Positions 12,355 through 22,589 of a stretch of 64,000 nt of DNA are shown piece by piece. A program made the position numbers and the translations under genes. The notes under the pieces were generated by a model, which was given only the letters and a program-made list of their open reading frames with translations, searched no databases and had not been told where the DNA came from. This DNA comes from Nematopogon swammerdamellus (taxonomy: Eukaryota; Arthropoda; Insecta; Lepidoptera; Adelidae). The stretch's first letter is position 1. Each line of letters starts with the position of its first letter. The DNA lies in assembly GCA_946902875.1 (NCBI GenBank), contig OX336355.1, positions 8,577,347 to 8,641,346 on the forward strand. The letters run 5' to 3'.

Positions 12355-12682
12355 TACATATCACACACGCTGAATCCCGACAATTGGGGTAACCAGAGTA
12401 ATCGGTGTTGTGCTGCAGGAACTCTGGTAAATTAGAGCACAACACCGACTACCACGTTTCGCAAAGTATTCTAACAAGATTCAATCGATCAAGCAGCAAG
12501 TAAGGCACTAAGACCCACCTGCTGCATGACTCGGTGGAAGTACCGTGCCAAGGTGAGAGGTGGCGAGCCTGTCGCCCTTTAGCACGGCATCTTGTCCTTA
12601 TCCCTTAGTCGCCTTTCACGACATGCATGGGGAGAGATGCAGTGGGGCTATTCTTTTTAATACCGGCCCCACGCGGTAGTTT
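12355..12682 (-). mobile_element. SINE-like element, H1 head + B2 body
   Basis: Reverse orientation, full-length: CACACACGCTGAATCCCGAC (B2 3' end), AATCGGTGTTGTGCTGC, CACCTGCTGCATGACTCGG, then the H1 module CCTTAGTCGCCTTTCACGAC to CCGGCCCCACGCGGTA. It shares H1, but not its body, with 11421-11757. Confidence 0.8.
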
Positions 12683-12699
12683 TACATATTTATTAAGGA

Positions 12700-12895
12700 G
12701 TTCAGTGCGGTGGTACTAATCCGAACGGTCTTCATTCTGCTAAATAGTATTAGTCAGCCTCGGTAGGTCAGTCGTGCGGTCGGTCGATTGTTGTTAAGCA
12801 CACCTGGGCGCGATCAGTACTTGGATGGGTGACCGCTCGACGGGAGGCTGACCGTGGTTCGGATACCAACATGCAGCATGAATGCTGCATGTTGC
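12700..12895 (+). mobile_element. H2 (5S/tRNA-like) head, isolated
   Basis: GTCAGCCTCGGTAGGTCAGT (A-box-like), AAGCACACCTGGGCGCG-TCAG, ACTTGGATGGGTGACCGC (5S box C) and GTGGTTCGGATACCAAC (B-box-like). It ends in a small palindrome, CATGCAGCATGAATGCTGCATG minus edges (12868-12892), instead of a body module. Confidence 0.65.
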
Positions 12896-13102
12896 TATAT
12901 ACTATGACACCGTTGTGATCAGGATACGATTATTTATTAGTACGATATATTTGCTAGGGTGGTGCTTGAGTTCTTAAAATAATAAAACAATATTGTTCTT
13001 ATTGGATTTGGTCTTAGAGCGAAGCAAAACCAATATTGATATAAATAAGTCGTCCTGGAGGCGTATTAAGGACGAGGAAAACCGAAAATCGAGTACGTAT
13101 TT

Positions 13103-13428
13103 GTACCGTGTGGGGCCGGTACTTTAAAAGAATAGCCCCACTGCATCTCTCCCCGTGTATGTTGTAAAAGGCTACTAAGGGATATGACTGTCTTCTTATA
13201 TTACTAGGTGGTAGGGTTTAACCCGCCCGGGATGGTACCATCGCACTGAATGAAAGGTCGGTCGAAACGGCTATGTAAATAGTTTGTGTTTTCCGTCCAG
13301 TTTAGTGTAGCCGGCACGACCGAAGGGAGGCACTGACGTGGCACCAAGTTCACCTGGTGTTATGGGCTGACATCACGGGTGTTGGGGGTGATGAGGCCAA
13401 CCGTGTCAGTTTCGATAAAAAAAAAAGA
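13103..13428 (+). mobile_element. SINE-like element, H1 head + B1 body, full-length
   Basis: Starts TACCGTGTGGGGCCGGTACT, continues CCCCGTGTATGTTGTAAAAG, ACTAGGTGGTAGGGTTTAAC and TGTAGCCGGCACGACCGAAG, and ends GTGTCAGTTTCGATAAAAAA. A good reference copy of this combination. Confidence 0.85.
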
Positions 13429-15248
13429 TTTTTGAGTCAAAATTGTATTGCCATTCATACCACATTTACATTGAAAAAGCGTTATTTCTGGAAGTCAAGC
13501 TTTTGATGTAAATGCCGCTAGCGATGGCAATGTATAAAGTGTGTGTCCAAAGTAAGGTATGAAATATTGAAAGGAATGTATGTGTACGTGAAACTTAGTA
13601 ATTAATAATAAAAAATAATGTAATTATGTATATGAAGGGATGTATATTGGTTTATTGGTTATTATTCCCTCTTTAGTACTGCATTGTCCGCCCCTACGTG
13701 TTTTCCACACCCAAAAGGTTATTTCGTAAAGAATGCCGCAAGGCATTAAACTCGCCTTTTGTAACCTTTTTATACAATGGTGTACAATAAAGTATATTTT
13801 CATTTCATTTCAATAATTTGAACACACAATACAGTGAAACTGAATAAAAAGTTTATACAGTTTCACGTACACAATAACCCACTTTCAGTATTCCATACCA
13901 TTCTGCGGACACCTACGAGTAGGTATATATATAATTTAACTCGAAATACGAACTCGATTTTCGATTGTCTTCAACAGAATTCGCCTCGCGCAATAAACTC
14001 TGGCAATATCTCCGCAAATGGTACAGTTTCACGAAATAGCAACAGCGCACTCTACCCCACTCTCATATAAAATTTACGGAGAGGGCAATTGAAACGGAAC
14101 TATCGCGATATTTAGCACGTGCGAGTCTTAAGGCATTGAGAAAAGGTTTAAGCTATTTATTTTTGTCTGAAATTCATCTTTTTCTTAGAGATCAATACCA
14201 TCAATATTACTGACCTAACATATTCAGTTTTAATATATTATGTAACACTTCATCTATCAGGGCGTATCGATACCTTTTTGAAAACACGATTTCCCTCAAT
14301 AGAAAATACTCATAAAAATGACTCTGAGCTGAAATACTCATAAAAGCAAGGTTTCGAAAAAAATAATTAAATTTGTCGATTATAGGTTGTTCGTTCTAAC
14401 CTAAGGCGTACAACGAATACATTCACGCATGACGGTGAGCATAAAATTCTGCGAGTGTAGTAGTGCTCGGGACATGTTTATGCGCATGTCAAGCATTTGT
14501 ATTAGAGAAATGCATGCGTGTGCGGCTTCAGGTTAGGCCGTCCATGCTATACATACATATCTATGTCGTTAGCTTTTTGCTTTTTTGGTTCAATCTGTAG
14601 TTCTGCAATAAACAAATAAATACCTAATTTTTGCTTTTATACGCTAAACATTTTCGAGAGATGCATCCTGATCCAGACCGAAAAGCGGCGTGTCGTCGCT
14701 ACCCTGTTTGCACCCGCATCGCGCCTTATTTACCTTATATTTAACTTGAATTTACAATTCGATGTGACACTCTGTGAAGTCCGAGTACTTGACTCGACCC
14801 AGTCTCAGAATATTAGTGCAACCCAAACTAATCCTCTCTGAACTGGCCAGCATGTTCTCTTAAAATAAGTTGCACTCGAAACTCCCTTAGCCCGCTCGAA
14901 GGAAATGAAATAGGAAGTAGCGCCCGGCGTTGTACGTGTTTAAAACTCAACCGCATAACTCCATTACCAGTTCTAAACAAACTTGGCATGTTCTTATATA
15001 TCTACCTACAGCTACGTAGCTTCTAGAAAATAAGGGCGCCTTTACATCAAGCGGCTGAGCAGTGGGCGCCGCCCGATCAGACACGTTTCTGACGCTGGAA
15101 CTGGGCCTAGTATAGTAAAAATCGAGGGTGTGCAGAATGAAGCGGGTAGTGTCAGGAAGGGAGCGATGGCCAATCGAACGCGGCGCTCAGCGGCGGCGCA
15201 CTTCCGTTGCCATGGTTGCGTTTCACGTTTAGTAGCTGATTTCCACAC
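13429..15248. other. Stretch without recognised gene
   Basis: Mixed AT-rich sequence. No exon or element is recognised; a 78-residue open frame at 13834-14070 lacks similarity. 14280-14360 has short direct repeats (AAATACTCATAAAA). Confidence 0.5.
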
Positions 15249-15391
15249 TAAGGCCCACTTGCACCAACACGAGTTTAGAGTTAAGTAGCGAGTTATGGAT
15301 TTAAACGCGGTTCCCACAGTCAACGGGTGCTAGCTTAACGAGTTAAACTGGTTTATATCTTAAATTCGTGTTGGTGCAAGTGGGCCTTAGT
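15249..15391. mobile_element. 143-bp MITE with about 25-bp terminal inverted repeats
   Basis: The left arm CTAAGGCCCACTTGCACCAA and the right arm TTGGTGCAAGTGGGCCTTAG are perfect inverted repeats extending to ACACGA/TCGTGT. TA dinucleotides at the ends would fit a TA target-site duplication (Tc1/mariner-like). Non-coding. Confidence 0.75.
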
Positions 15392-15884
15392 ACGTGTTTG
15401 GCCTTCCAGATACATAGTCAGTGCCTGTACCTACGCTCGCAAAACTAGCTCAACGCTGCCGATTGCCGCGGCCGCAGCCCGCCAGCTGGCATTGGCGGCT
15501 GTGCCCAAAAGTCCGAGAGAAGTTCAGGCACAGCCAATAATAACACACCAATTGAATGTACCTTAGCAGTATGCTGCTTACCAGAGCTGCTGCTCGCTGC
15601 GTAGCCACCTAATCTGAGGCGTCGCGTCGTCGCTGCGTCGCGTTGTGTCGCCGCGCCCCGCCTCCCCGTGTATGCCGTAGGGTTCAAGATTAAGCTTATG
15701 CGGTTGACTGTACACGTATGTACGTGCATAGCGCACTAGACTGGTCACTAATCCGGAAGAAATTCACATTATACACTTTTTATAGTCTCGAAGAACATTA
15801 AGTTGAAACTCTTGCGAGGTTATTAGCTGAGGCGGTTTCCGAAGAACTGCCACATAAAGTGGGTAAATAGTTGCTGTGTTGATC

Positions 15885-16100
15885 AGGTACTAGCTGTGCT
15901 CGCGGCTCCGCTCGCGTTAAGAATATCATGAGCCTGTTCTAGCAGCTACGATAATAATTTCTCCGCATTCATTTATTTACTAAAATCCCCTATTCACAGA
16001 AGCATGATGTTATATCATGCATGACCATTCGGAGATATGTCTGACTTCTTTAGTGAAAACTGCATGTAAATCGGTTCAGCCTTTTTAGAGCTTACGTTAT
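15885..16100 (+). mobile_element. RTE-like LINE 3' tail
   Basis: ACTAGCTGTGCTCGCGGCTC and, downstream, ATGTAAATCGGTTCAGCCTT mark another 5'-truncated copy of the RTE-type tail. A further piece lies at 18767-18850. Confidence 0.6.
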
Positions 16101-16114
16101 TTATTACATCCAAA

Positions 16115-16477
16115 TAGCATAATGCTCACCTTGGCACGGTCCTTCCATGGAGTCATGCTCATGCAGCAGATGGGTCTTCGTGCCTTACTTGCTGATTGAT
16201 AGTCGTCTTTTTTTTATGTAATCCGGTATGGGTGGCTGAGTTGGAGGGGCTAAAGCGCATGCTCCGACCAGCCAATATCACCTCCGAGAAGGTAGGTGCC
16301 ATACCGGAGACTTCCCTGGATTGCTGGCTATACTGGACTAGAGGACTCTTGCCGTAATACTTTGCTAAAGGTGATGGTCGGTATTGTGCTGTAATTTACA
16401 ATAGTATTACCAGCACAACACCGATTACTCTGCTTACCCCAATTGTCGGGATACAGCGGTATGAATGTAGCATAATG
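16115..16477 (+). mobile_element. B2 body with target-site duplication, interrupted by a B3 copy
   Basis: TAGCATAATG at 16115-16124 and again at 16468-16477 is a 10-bp target-site duplication. Inside is a 5'-truncated B2 (CTCACCTTGGCACGG to TGTCGGGATACAGCG). A reverse-strand B3 copy (16206-16346, TATGTAATCCGGTATGGGTG to ACTGGACTAGAGGA) sits in the middle, so B3 inserted after B2. Confidence 0.8.
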
Positions 16478-18060
16478 TGTGTTGTGTTTTATTAAAAACA
16501 TTTTTCTGTTGCTATTTTCACCAAAGTCATCTGAAATTTACTGTTATGTCGCCAAGAAAATTAACTGGTCTCTATATTACAGCATTCTAGAGGCAACATG
16601 TTTTTTTATTTACCTATTTATTTATTTTTATTTAAAGCGCGACATATGTACCTGCGCTCGCAAAACTATTTTATTAATTTATTAACCGAATCCCGCTAAA
16701 AGCATCCACTCTGCGTTAAAATAGTGTCTTTGTGCTATTAATTTGTATAAAAGGGCCGAATGTTTAATTATGGACACGAAAATAACATATTCTAGTCCGC
16801 GGCATATCGGCGCGTACCGGACGAAAGATCGACGTTGCGAGTTGTCGACCAAAGTTTGATCATAGTCGTCCATATCGTCCAGAAGGCGGACTTATTGCAT
16901 ACTTGAATTGTTGCAGCCGACCTTGTACAATTAACATTAAAAAAAAAACTGTCAGTGTTCACACAAACAGGTTTACACACGTCCTTTGTTTGGTGTGGAG
17001 CTGTAATAATTTGTCCCTTGTCCCTTTACTTGGTGGTAGACTCAATTTGTAGCCGACTGTGTCGGAACACCATACTGGCCGAAGGATGGCCGCATAGAAA
17101 GCCTTGAAAAAAAGAAAAGAAAGAAAAATATTATTTATTGTCATTATTCCTACTTATATACAAAAAAAAAAGAAAACATTACAAAAACATGAAATAATAC
17201 AAGTATGACCTAATTTCATAACACAAGGATGACAATATGGACCCACCTCAGCAATAGATGCACAAGGCGACCTATAGCGCTGTTTTTTCAGATGGTCCCA
17301 GAGTATAAATTAAACACTAACATAATCACGATATGTTTTTTATCTATAAACAAAAAGACTAACACTATAAAATATACCAACTTAAACAATACCTTATAAT
17401 ACCACAAAGAATAACAAGAACAGAATAATACAAAAAGAACAGGAAAAAGAATATATATACAACACATCAAAATAATGTAACTAAATGCAACGCAGCAATA
17501 AATAAAATTAAAAAAGAAATACATAAAACGACAAACATTTCAAATTTTGAAATGGTCACGTTTTTTTCTGAACACATTGGTACACCTCAATGCCCTGACT
17601 GGTTGGCTGGTCTGAGCATGTTCTCTGGGGCCTCTGACTCAGCTACCCATACCGAATTGCATAAAAAAAGTTACCTGAGGTTTTGAAGCACAACACCGTT
17701 TACTCTGCTTACGCCGAATGTCGGGTGTGTGTGTTTCAAATTATTCGAAAATCCTTTAAACCCCAGAGTACTTGCCCCTCTAATGTATAATAGGATACCT
17801 CAGAATATTAGAGACTTACAATGTGACAAGATATTCCGGCTCCAGGTAAAAAGCTCTTGTTAATAAAACTATTGTAAAATATCAAAATGTAAGCCTACGC
17901 AGCGCAGGTTACGTAAATAAATTATTTACAACATATGTATTAACATAAGAAATTATGTAAGAGTTAAGACCGACTAGGTACTACAAGACGTGGTAATAAT
18001 GGGGAATTCAATTTGGACTTGTAAATTGTAATATCTGTCATTGTTACTGAAAAAACAAAT
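16478..18060. other. AT-rich stretch with two SINE fragments
   Basis: 17585-17670 (+) is a B3 3' end (CAGCTACCCATACCGAATTG then poly-A) and 17685-17730 (+) a B2 3' end (AGCACAACACCGTTTACTCT). The rest, including A/T-rich 17150-17530, holds nothing recognised. Confidence 0.55.
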
Positions 18061-18145
18061 ACATTGACGCGCCCACGATTGGAACCTAGACCTCTCGTGT
18101 GAGGGCTGGTGCCTTAACCATTAATCTACTAGCACATCTACTAGA
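18061..18145 (-). repeat. tRNA-like degenerate sequence
   Basis: On the reverse strand it reads TAATGGTTAAGGCACC, then GAGGTCTAGGTTCCAATCG, resembling tRNA D-arm and T-arm (A and B boxes). The arms do not fold into a good cloverleaf, so this is more likely a tRNA-derived SINE head or pseudo-tRNA. Confidence 0.35.
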
Positions 18146-18222
18146 GGCCGAAAATAAGAACGTTGTTACATTAGCATACATTTGCATTGAAGACAGGCAA
18201 GGGCGTTTTTAATTGCGAGTTT

Positions 18223-18426
18223 GTATTTATCAAAGAGTTTGTACAGCGACGTAGGTATAATGCGCGGGGCGGATCACGGCGTGTCGCCGCCGCAGCGGTT
18301 CGTCGGTGTTCTCCCTCGCACCCGCACCGTACTTGTATAGTGTATTCGCGTGGCGGGTCGCCCGCTGCGGCGACGACACGCCGAGATCCGTCCCGCGTAG
18401 TCTAATACAAACTCTTTGGTATTTAT
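18223..18426. mobile_element. 188-bp hAT-like MITE with 8-bp target-site duplication
   Basis: GTATTTAT flanks both sides (18223-18230 and 18419-18426). The element (18231-18418) has 13-bp terminal inverted repeats CAAAGAGTTTGTA/TACAAACTCTTTG. Inside, GC-rich arms of about 35 bp (18268-18302 and 18361-18396) are also inverted. An 8-bp duplication with CA..TG ends fits the hAT superfamily. Non-coding, so dependent on a transposase elsewhere. Confidence 0.85.
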
Positions 18427-19565
18427 CAACATTGCATGTGCAAACGCCGCCCCTTCAACACGCCGACCACATATCGTACGCCGTGCAATTTGCGGTGGGC
18501 CTCGTGTCGTTTGTCAGCGTTCGCAAACGTTTGTAACCGTTCGCAAACGTTTGTAACCTTTCGCAAATATTGTGAACATTTTCAGACGCGCCGCGGCCAC
18601 CGGCTAATGTAAACTTGTCGGAATATAATTTCTATTTGCCCAACCATACGCCACGTCTCATTTCGGCAAACAAATATTTGGCGTAAATGTTCGATGCGGG
18701 CTTTCAGTTCACTTTAGTTTGCTGCGAAAGAGAGAAGTTTTAGGAGCGGAACTTTTAGATCGCACCTTGCTGTGCGCGCGGCTCCGCTCGCGTTAACGAT
18801 AGAATGGTGTTATGTAGCTTGCATGTATCCGGAGATATGTCAAAAGCATCCTGGCATCTATGCGCTGCTCGAAGGAACTTGCATCCCTTATTCCTTGCCA
18901 TCCAACCAATCATAGATATGATTGGTATGTTTGTTATGTTTGTTATGTTTGGTATCTTCTTTTGAACATTTCAGCACAGTCACCCGTGCCGGTTGTCCAT
19001 AAAGGATGTATAGATTTCCTAACATATTTTTTCCGCTGGAGTGGTTCATGTTTCCATTCGTTTAAATCTTTGAAATTTCCGTAAGTACGCCTTAATTTTG
19101 AACCTAAAACATCACATGCACGGTAGATAGGGCCCACCGTCCAAGGCCGTTTCGTTACACCCCCCATACGAGTAATATGATGCTGCTAAGTACATCGGTT
19201 TACAAAGCGGCGTATTTCTCTGGAATATATTTTAATGCTCCCCTCACGTAATCAAATACTCGTCCGTGCCCGCGGAGTGAAATAAAAACTGCGAAAAATA
19301 AAATAAAACGCGGAGCCGCACTGCACCCGGCTTACTTCATTAAATCCCACACGGATTTTACTACTTAACACGTACAGATACGTTGAAAAATTGAAATACG
19401 CCCGTAGGACCTTTTTGAAGTCATCCCAACTCGCCAAATGTTCAGTTTGGAGGAGCACCGAAGTAAAGATATTATTATGACAAGGTCCCACTGAACGTAC
19501 TCGCTGGTCACAACTGCAACGCACACGTCATATAGATTTTTTTGCTCCCTTTGTGGTTCCTTTTT
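18427..19565. other. Stretch without recognised gene
   Basis: Includes short repeats of GTTCGCAAACGTTTGTAAC (18515-18560), an RTE-tail fragment (18767-18850) and GTTTGTTATGTTTGTTATG (18928-18950). No exon recognised. Confidence 0.5.
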
Positions 19566-19986
19566 GTGGTCCGTCTCGTCTCTTGTGCAGAACGGAATTA
19601 ATTCAAGGAAACCTGAACAATTCGGAACGTCCAATAGACCATTCGTGATAGATGTAGATTGGAACTGTGCGCCTGTTTCGTATGGTGATTTAGAGTTCCG
19701 TACCAAATAATGAAATGAAATGAAGGGAAAAGGCTCCTGTCAGCCCGGCATGGCATTCGCAATCCCCGTGCATTATAGAATGTCCATGGGCATCGTTAGA
19801 CACTTTCTGTGGTCGGTCCGTCTCGTCTCTTGTGCAGAACAGAATAATTCAAGGAAACCTGAACAATTCGGAATGTCCAATAGACCATTCGTGATAGATG
19901 TAGATTGGAACTGTGCGCCTGTCTCGTATGGCGATTTAGAGTTCCGTACCAAAAATTCTGCCAAATAATGAAATGAAATGAAAGGA
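19566..19986. repeat. 150-bp direct duplication around a LINE 3' end
   Basis: TCCGTCTCGTCTCTTGTGCA to GATTTAGAGTTCCGTACCAA occurs at about 19570-19712 and again at 19815-19952 with few differences. Between them 19735-19803 matches the LINE 3' end (GGCATGGCATTCGCAATCCC, ATGTCCATGGGCATCG). Probably a tandemly duplicated LINE 3' region. Confidence 0.7.
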
Positions 19987-19999
19987 AATGAAAGGAAAG

Positions 20000-20199
20000 G
20001 CCCGGGTTGGTACCACCGCACTGAACGAAGGGTCGGTCGAAACGGCTATGTAAATAGTTTGTGTTTTCCATCCCGTTCAGTGTAGCCGGCACGACCGGAG
20101 GTAAGCACTGACGTGGCACCAAGTTCATCCGGTTTTATGGGCTGACATCACGGATGCTGTAGGTGATGTAGCCAACTGTGTCAGTTTCCATAAAAAAAT
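20000..20199 (+). mobile_element. SINE-like B1 body, 5'-truncated
   Basis: CCGGGTTGGTACCACCGCAC to TGTGTCAGTTTCCATAAAAA. A reverse B2 fragment follows directly (20212-20310, TTCCCACAATCGGGGTAAGC). Confidence 0.75.
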
Positions 20200-20417
20200 T
20201 ATAAAATATTACACGCAGTATTCCCACAATCGGGGTAAGCAGAGTAATCGATGTTGCGCTGTAAGAACTCTGGTAAATTAAAACACAGCACCAACCACCA
20301 CGTTTAATAAATGTCGCAGGGTTATTGTAAAATTCGGTTTACTCGAGGGTTTATAATGCTAGTTAAATTAATTATAATGACCGAGACCAGGGTTTTTATA
20401 GTAAAAATAACATTGAC

Positions 20418-20775
20418 CATACTACATCCGTGATGCCAACCCTTAACACCTTGGTGAACTAGGTACCATGTCAGTGCTTCCCTTCGGTCGTGCCGGCTAC
20501 ACGGAACTGGACGGAAAAAACGAACTATTTAAATATATCCGTTTCAACCGACTTTTCATTCAGTGCGGTATAGTGCGGTACCAAACCGGGCTGGTTAAAC
20601 CCTACCATCTAGTAAGGTAAGATGGAAAGAGACCTACAGTTTTACGTGGAATGCGAACCGCGGTCAGCCTCCAACGGTCGAGCGGTCACCCATCCATCCA
20701 CTGACCGCGCCCAGGTGTGCTTATGATCCGAACGACAATCGACCAACCGCGCCACAGAGCTACCGAGGCTCAATG
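20418..20775 (-). mobile_element. SINE-like element, H2 head + B1 body
   Basis: Reverse orientation: CATCCGTGATGCCAACCC (B1 end, lacking the poly-A), through CTACCATCTAGTAAGGTAAG, GGAATGCGAACCGCGGTCAG and CGGTCACCCATCCA to GCCACAGAGCTACCGAGGCT (H2 5' end). Full head. Confidence 0.75.
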
Positions 20776-21403
20776 ACTAAATGTGTATTGTATGTATCGA
20801 GTATGTATATCTTACATGGATCAACTCTGCACTCGACGCGAAATAAAATACTTCTCTTGCATTGTTTTATTAGCAAATGAAACGCGCCTTAAGAAAAGTA
20901 GAAAAAGAAGGGAAATTAGCACGAATCGATGTGAGTCGCTCGCGGGCACAACATTTTCATAGCGAATTTCTTGTCTTCTGCAATCCACTGCGTCGTATTT
21001 GCGGGCAATCGCCAATCGATTTTTTATTGTTACACCTATGGAATAAAGTTTACTTTCGTTTGAGACGACGCAAAGGGTAATAAAAGTAAATAACGAAATA
21101 TTGTGAAAGTATGCTGATTCCGTGCGTTATCGGATAAAATGGTGGCGTGTTTTTTTATTGTGCGTCGACCAAATTGCTGTTTTTTTTTACAATCATTCGC
21201 ATTTACCGACTTGCAGTCTCATTAAATAATATAATGGGATGCTTGTATACATATTTTTGCAGAAATGTATGCAATCAATACTAAAAATAAATCTGTAAGG
21301 GAGGGTCATGGAGTAAGTTACTTTGTTTTATGAGATATTGCGTTTGCAGACTCTATTTATGATACTAAAACTAAATTCAGGATTTTTAGAAATCTTTTCT
21401 CTA
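20776..21403. other. AT-rich stretch, nothing recognised
   Basis: A 67-residue basic open frame (20877-21080) has no similarity that I recognise. Confidence 0.5.
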
Positions 21404-21665
21404 TGTATGTATGTATGTATTTATGTTCCTCCATAACTCTTAACCCGATCATCTGAATTTTATGAAACTTAGTGCAACCACATTTAACTATACGGTACAC
21501 AGGATAAGCTAGATAAAATTTAGTTCCTGTTACGTTAAGATGAGGATCTCATACAAACCGAATTGTTCCGCGCAACGAAATAAAGGTACGGCAGCGGGCT
21601 TACTGACTTTCTTCTTTTTAAATACGAATTTCACGCGAGCGAAGCCGCGGGCAAAAGCTAGTTTT
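21404..21665 (-). mobile_element. RTE-like LINE 3' tail with (TATG)n
   Basis: On the plus strand a TATGTATG run is followed by CCTCCATAACTCTTAACCCG and GCGAGCGAAGCCGCGGGCAA. The same element is at 59340-59620 in the opposite orientation and, diverged, at 28310-28575. Confidence 0.65.
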
Positions 21666-21831
21666 CCTAATAATAATGAACGATTTTAAACCGTTTTCAG
21701 CGACAACTAAAGGCCGTCTCTCATTAGGGAAAGGGGGTTTGATATTCGTTAGTGCAATAGCGAAAATGTTAACCCCTCAAAAGCAGGCAATATTTGATAT
21801 AATTGATAGTACAATATATGGATGGTGTCTA

Positions 21832-21915
21832 ACGACGCTCAATGACATTCGGTCGTATGCGGGGGTTGCGAATGTCAAGCCGGCCTCACAAGTGCCTATT
21901 CACGAATTACCCGAG
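21832..21915 (-). mobile_element. LINE 3'-end fragment
   Basis: ACATTCGGTCGTATGCGGGG and GTTGCGAATGTCAAGCCGGC match the LINE end at 5716-6165. Confidence 0.65.
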
Positions 21916-22401
21916 ACTTAAGACGAGACGGAATCTAACTTTCTCCATACAAAATCGTCTTTCGGAATTTCTGTTTTTTACCCCCTAAACCTTATCCGAC
22001 TTAAGTGTTTTTTTTTATTTGTAATAAGGACATTCGAATCTAGGTTCCTGTCCTTTTATTTTTTTAATATCTAACGTGATGACTTAATAAAGCTTAATGA
22101 ACTTCATGACATAAAAAAATAAAAAATTCTATTTTTTTCGCTTGAAATACAAATTTTAGCTCCAGTGTTGTAGATATATTTCATCTAAACGAAAAAAAAG
22201 ACAGATTGGGATGTCCATAAGACAGAAGGGCAAGAGGGGCTAGAAAACATAAATGCCGAAAGAAATTTTGTATGGAGAAAGTTAACTTCCGTCTCATCGT
22301 AACTTGGGGGAGAAATATTATATGGTGTGCAAGTACCTACATAGGAATAATATTTGAATTAAAGTTGACATAAAATTTACGATAACTTTTTTTGCCCCTA
22401 G
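21916..22401. other. Intron sequence upstream of exon E1
   Basis: AT-rich, no recognised repeat. It ends in the pyrimidine-rich acceptor of the cadherin exon. The exon that should precede E1 (ending in phase 1) is not visible. Confidence 0.6.
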
Positions 22402-22589
22402 GTAACATTCTGAAGGCATTTGTACGGTTCGACCGCGAGGAGACAAAGGAGTACTTCCTACCCATCGCGATTACGGATTCCGGCTCACCGCGCAAGACCG
22501 GCGTTTCCATACTCCATGTTGTCATCGGAGACAGGAACGACAATGCCATGTCGGAGGGCCACAGCAACATCTTCGTCTACAACTACAAG
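22402..22589 (+). CDS. CadN-like: CadN-like exon E1: end of last cadherin repeat
   Basis: The acceptor follows a T-rich tract (TTTTTGCCCCTAG) and the donor is AAG|GTAAGA, a near-perfect consensus. The exon begins with the last two bases of a split codon and ends in phase 0. It reads NILKAFVRFDREETKEYFLP near its start and has the classic cadherin calcium-site motifs DRE, DSGSP and DRNDN, then FVYNYK, which in fly CadN leads into the non-chordate domain. It is separated from the next exon by 24.1 kb. The preceding exon, which must end in phase 1, was not found in the 22.4 kb upstream. Confidence 0.92.

Noticed and set aside
12754..12880. Genuine 5S rRNA gene
   Set aside because: Only the internal promoter segment of about 40 bp matches; the 5' and 3' parts of 5S rRNA are missing in all copies.
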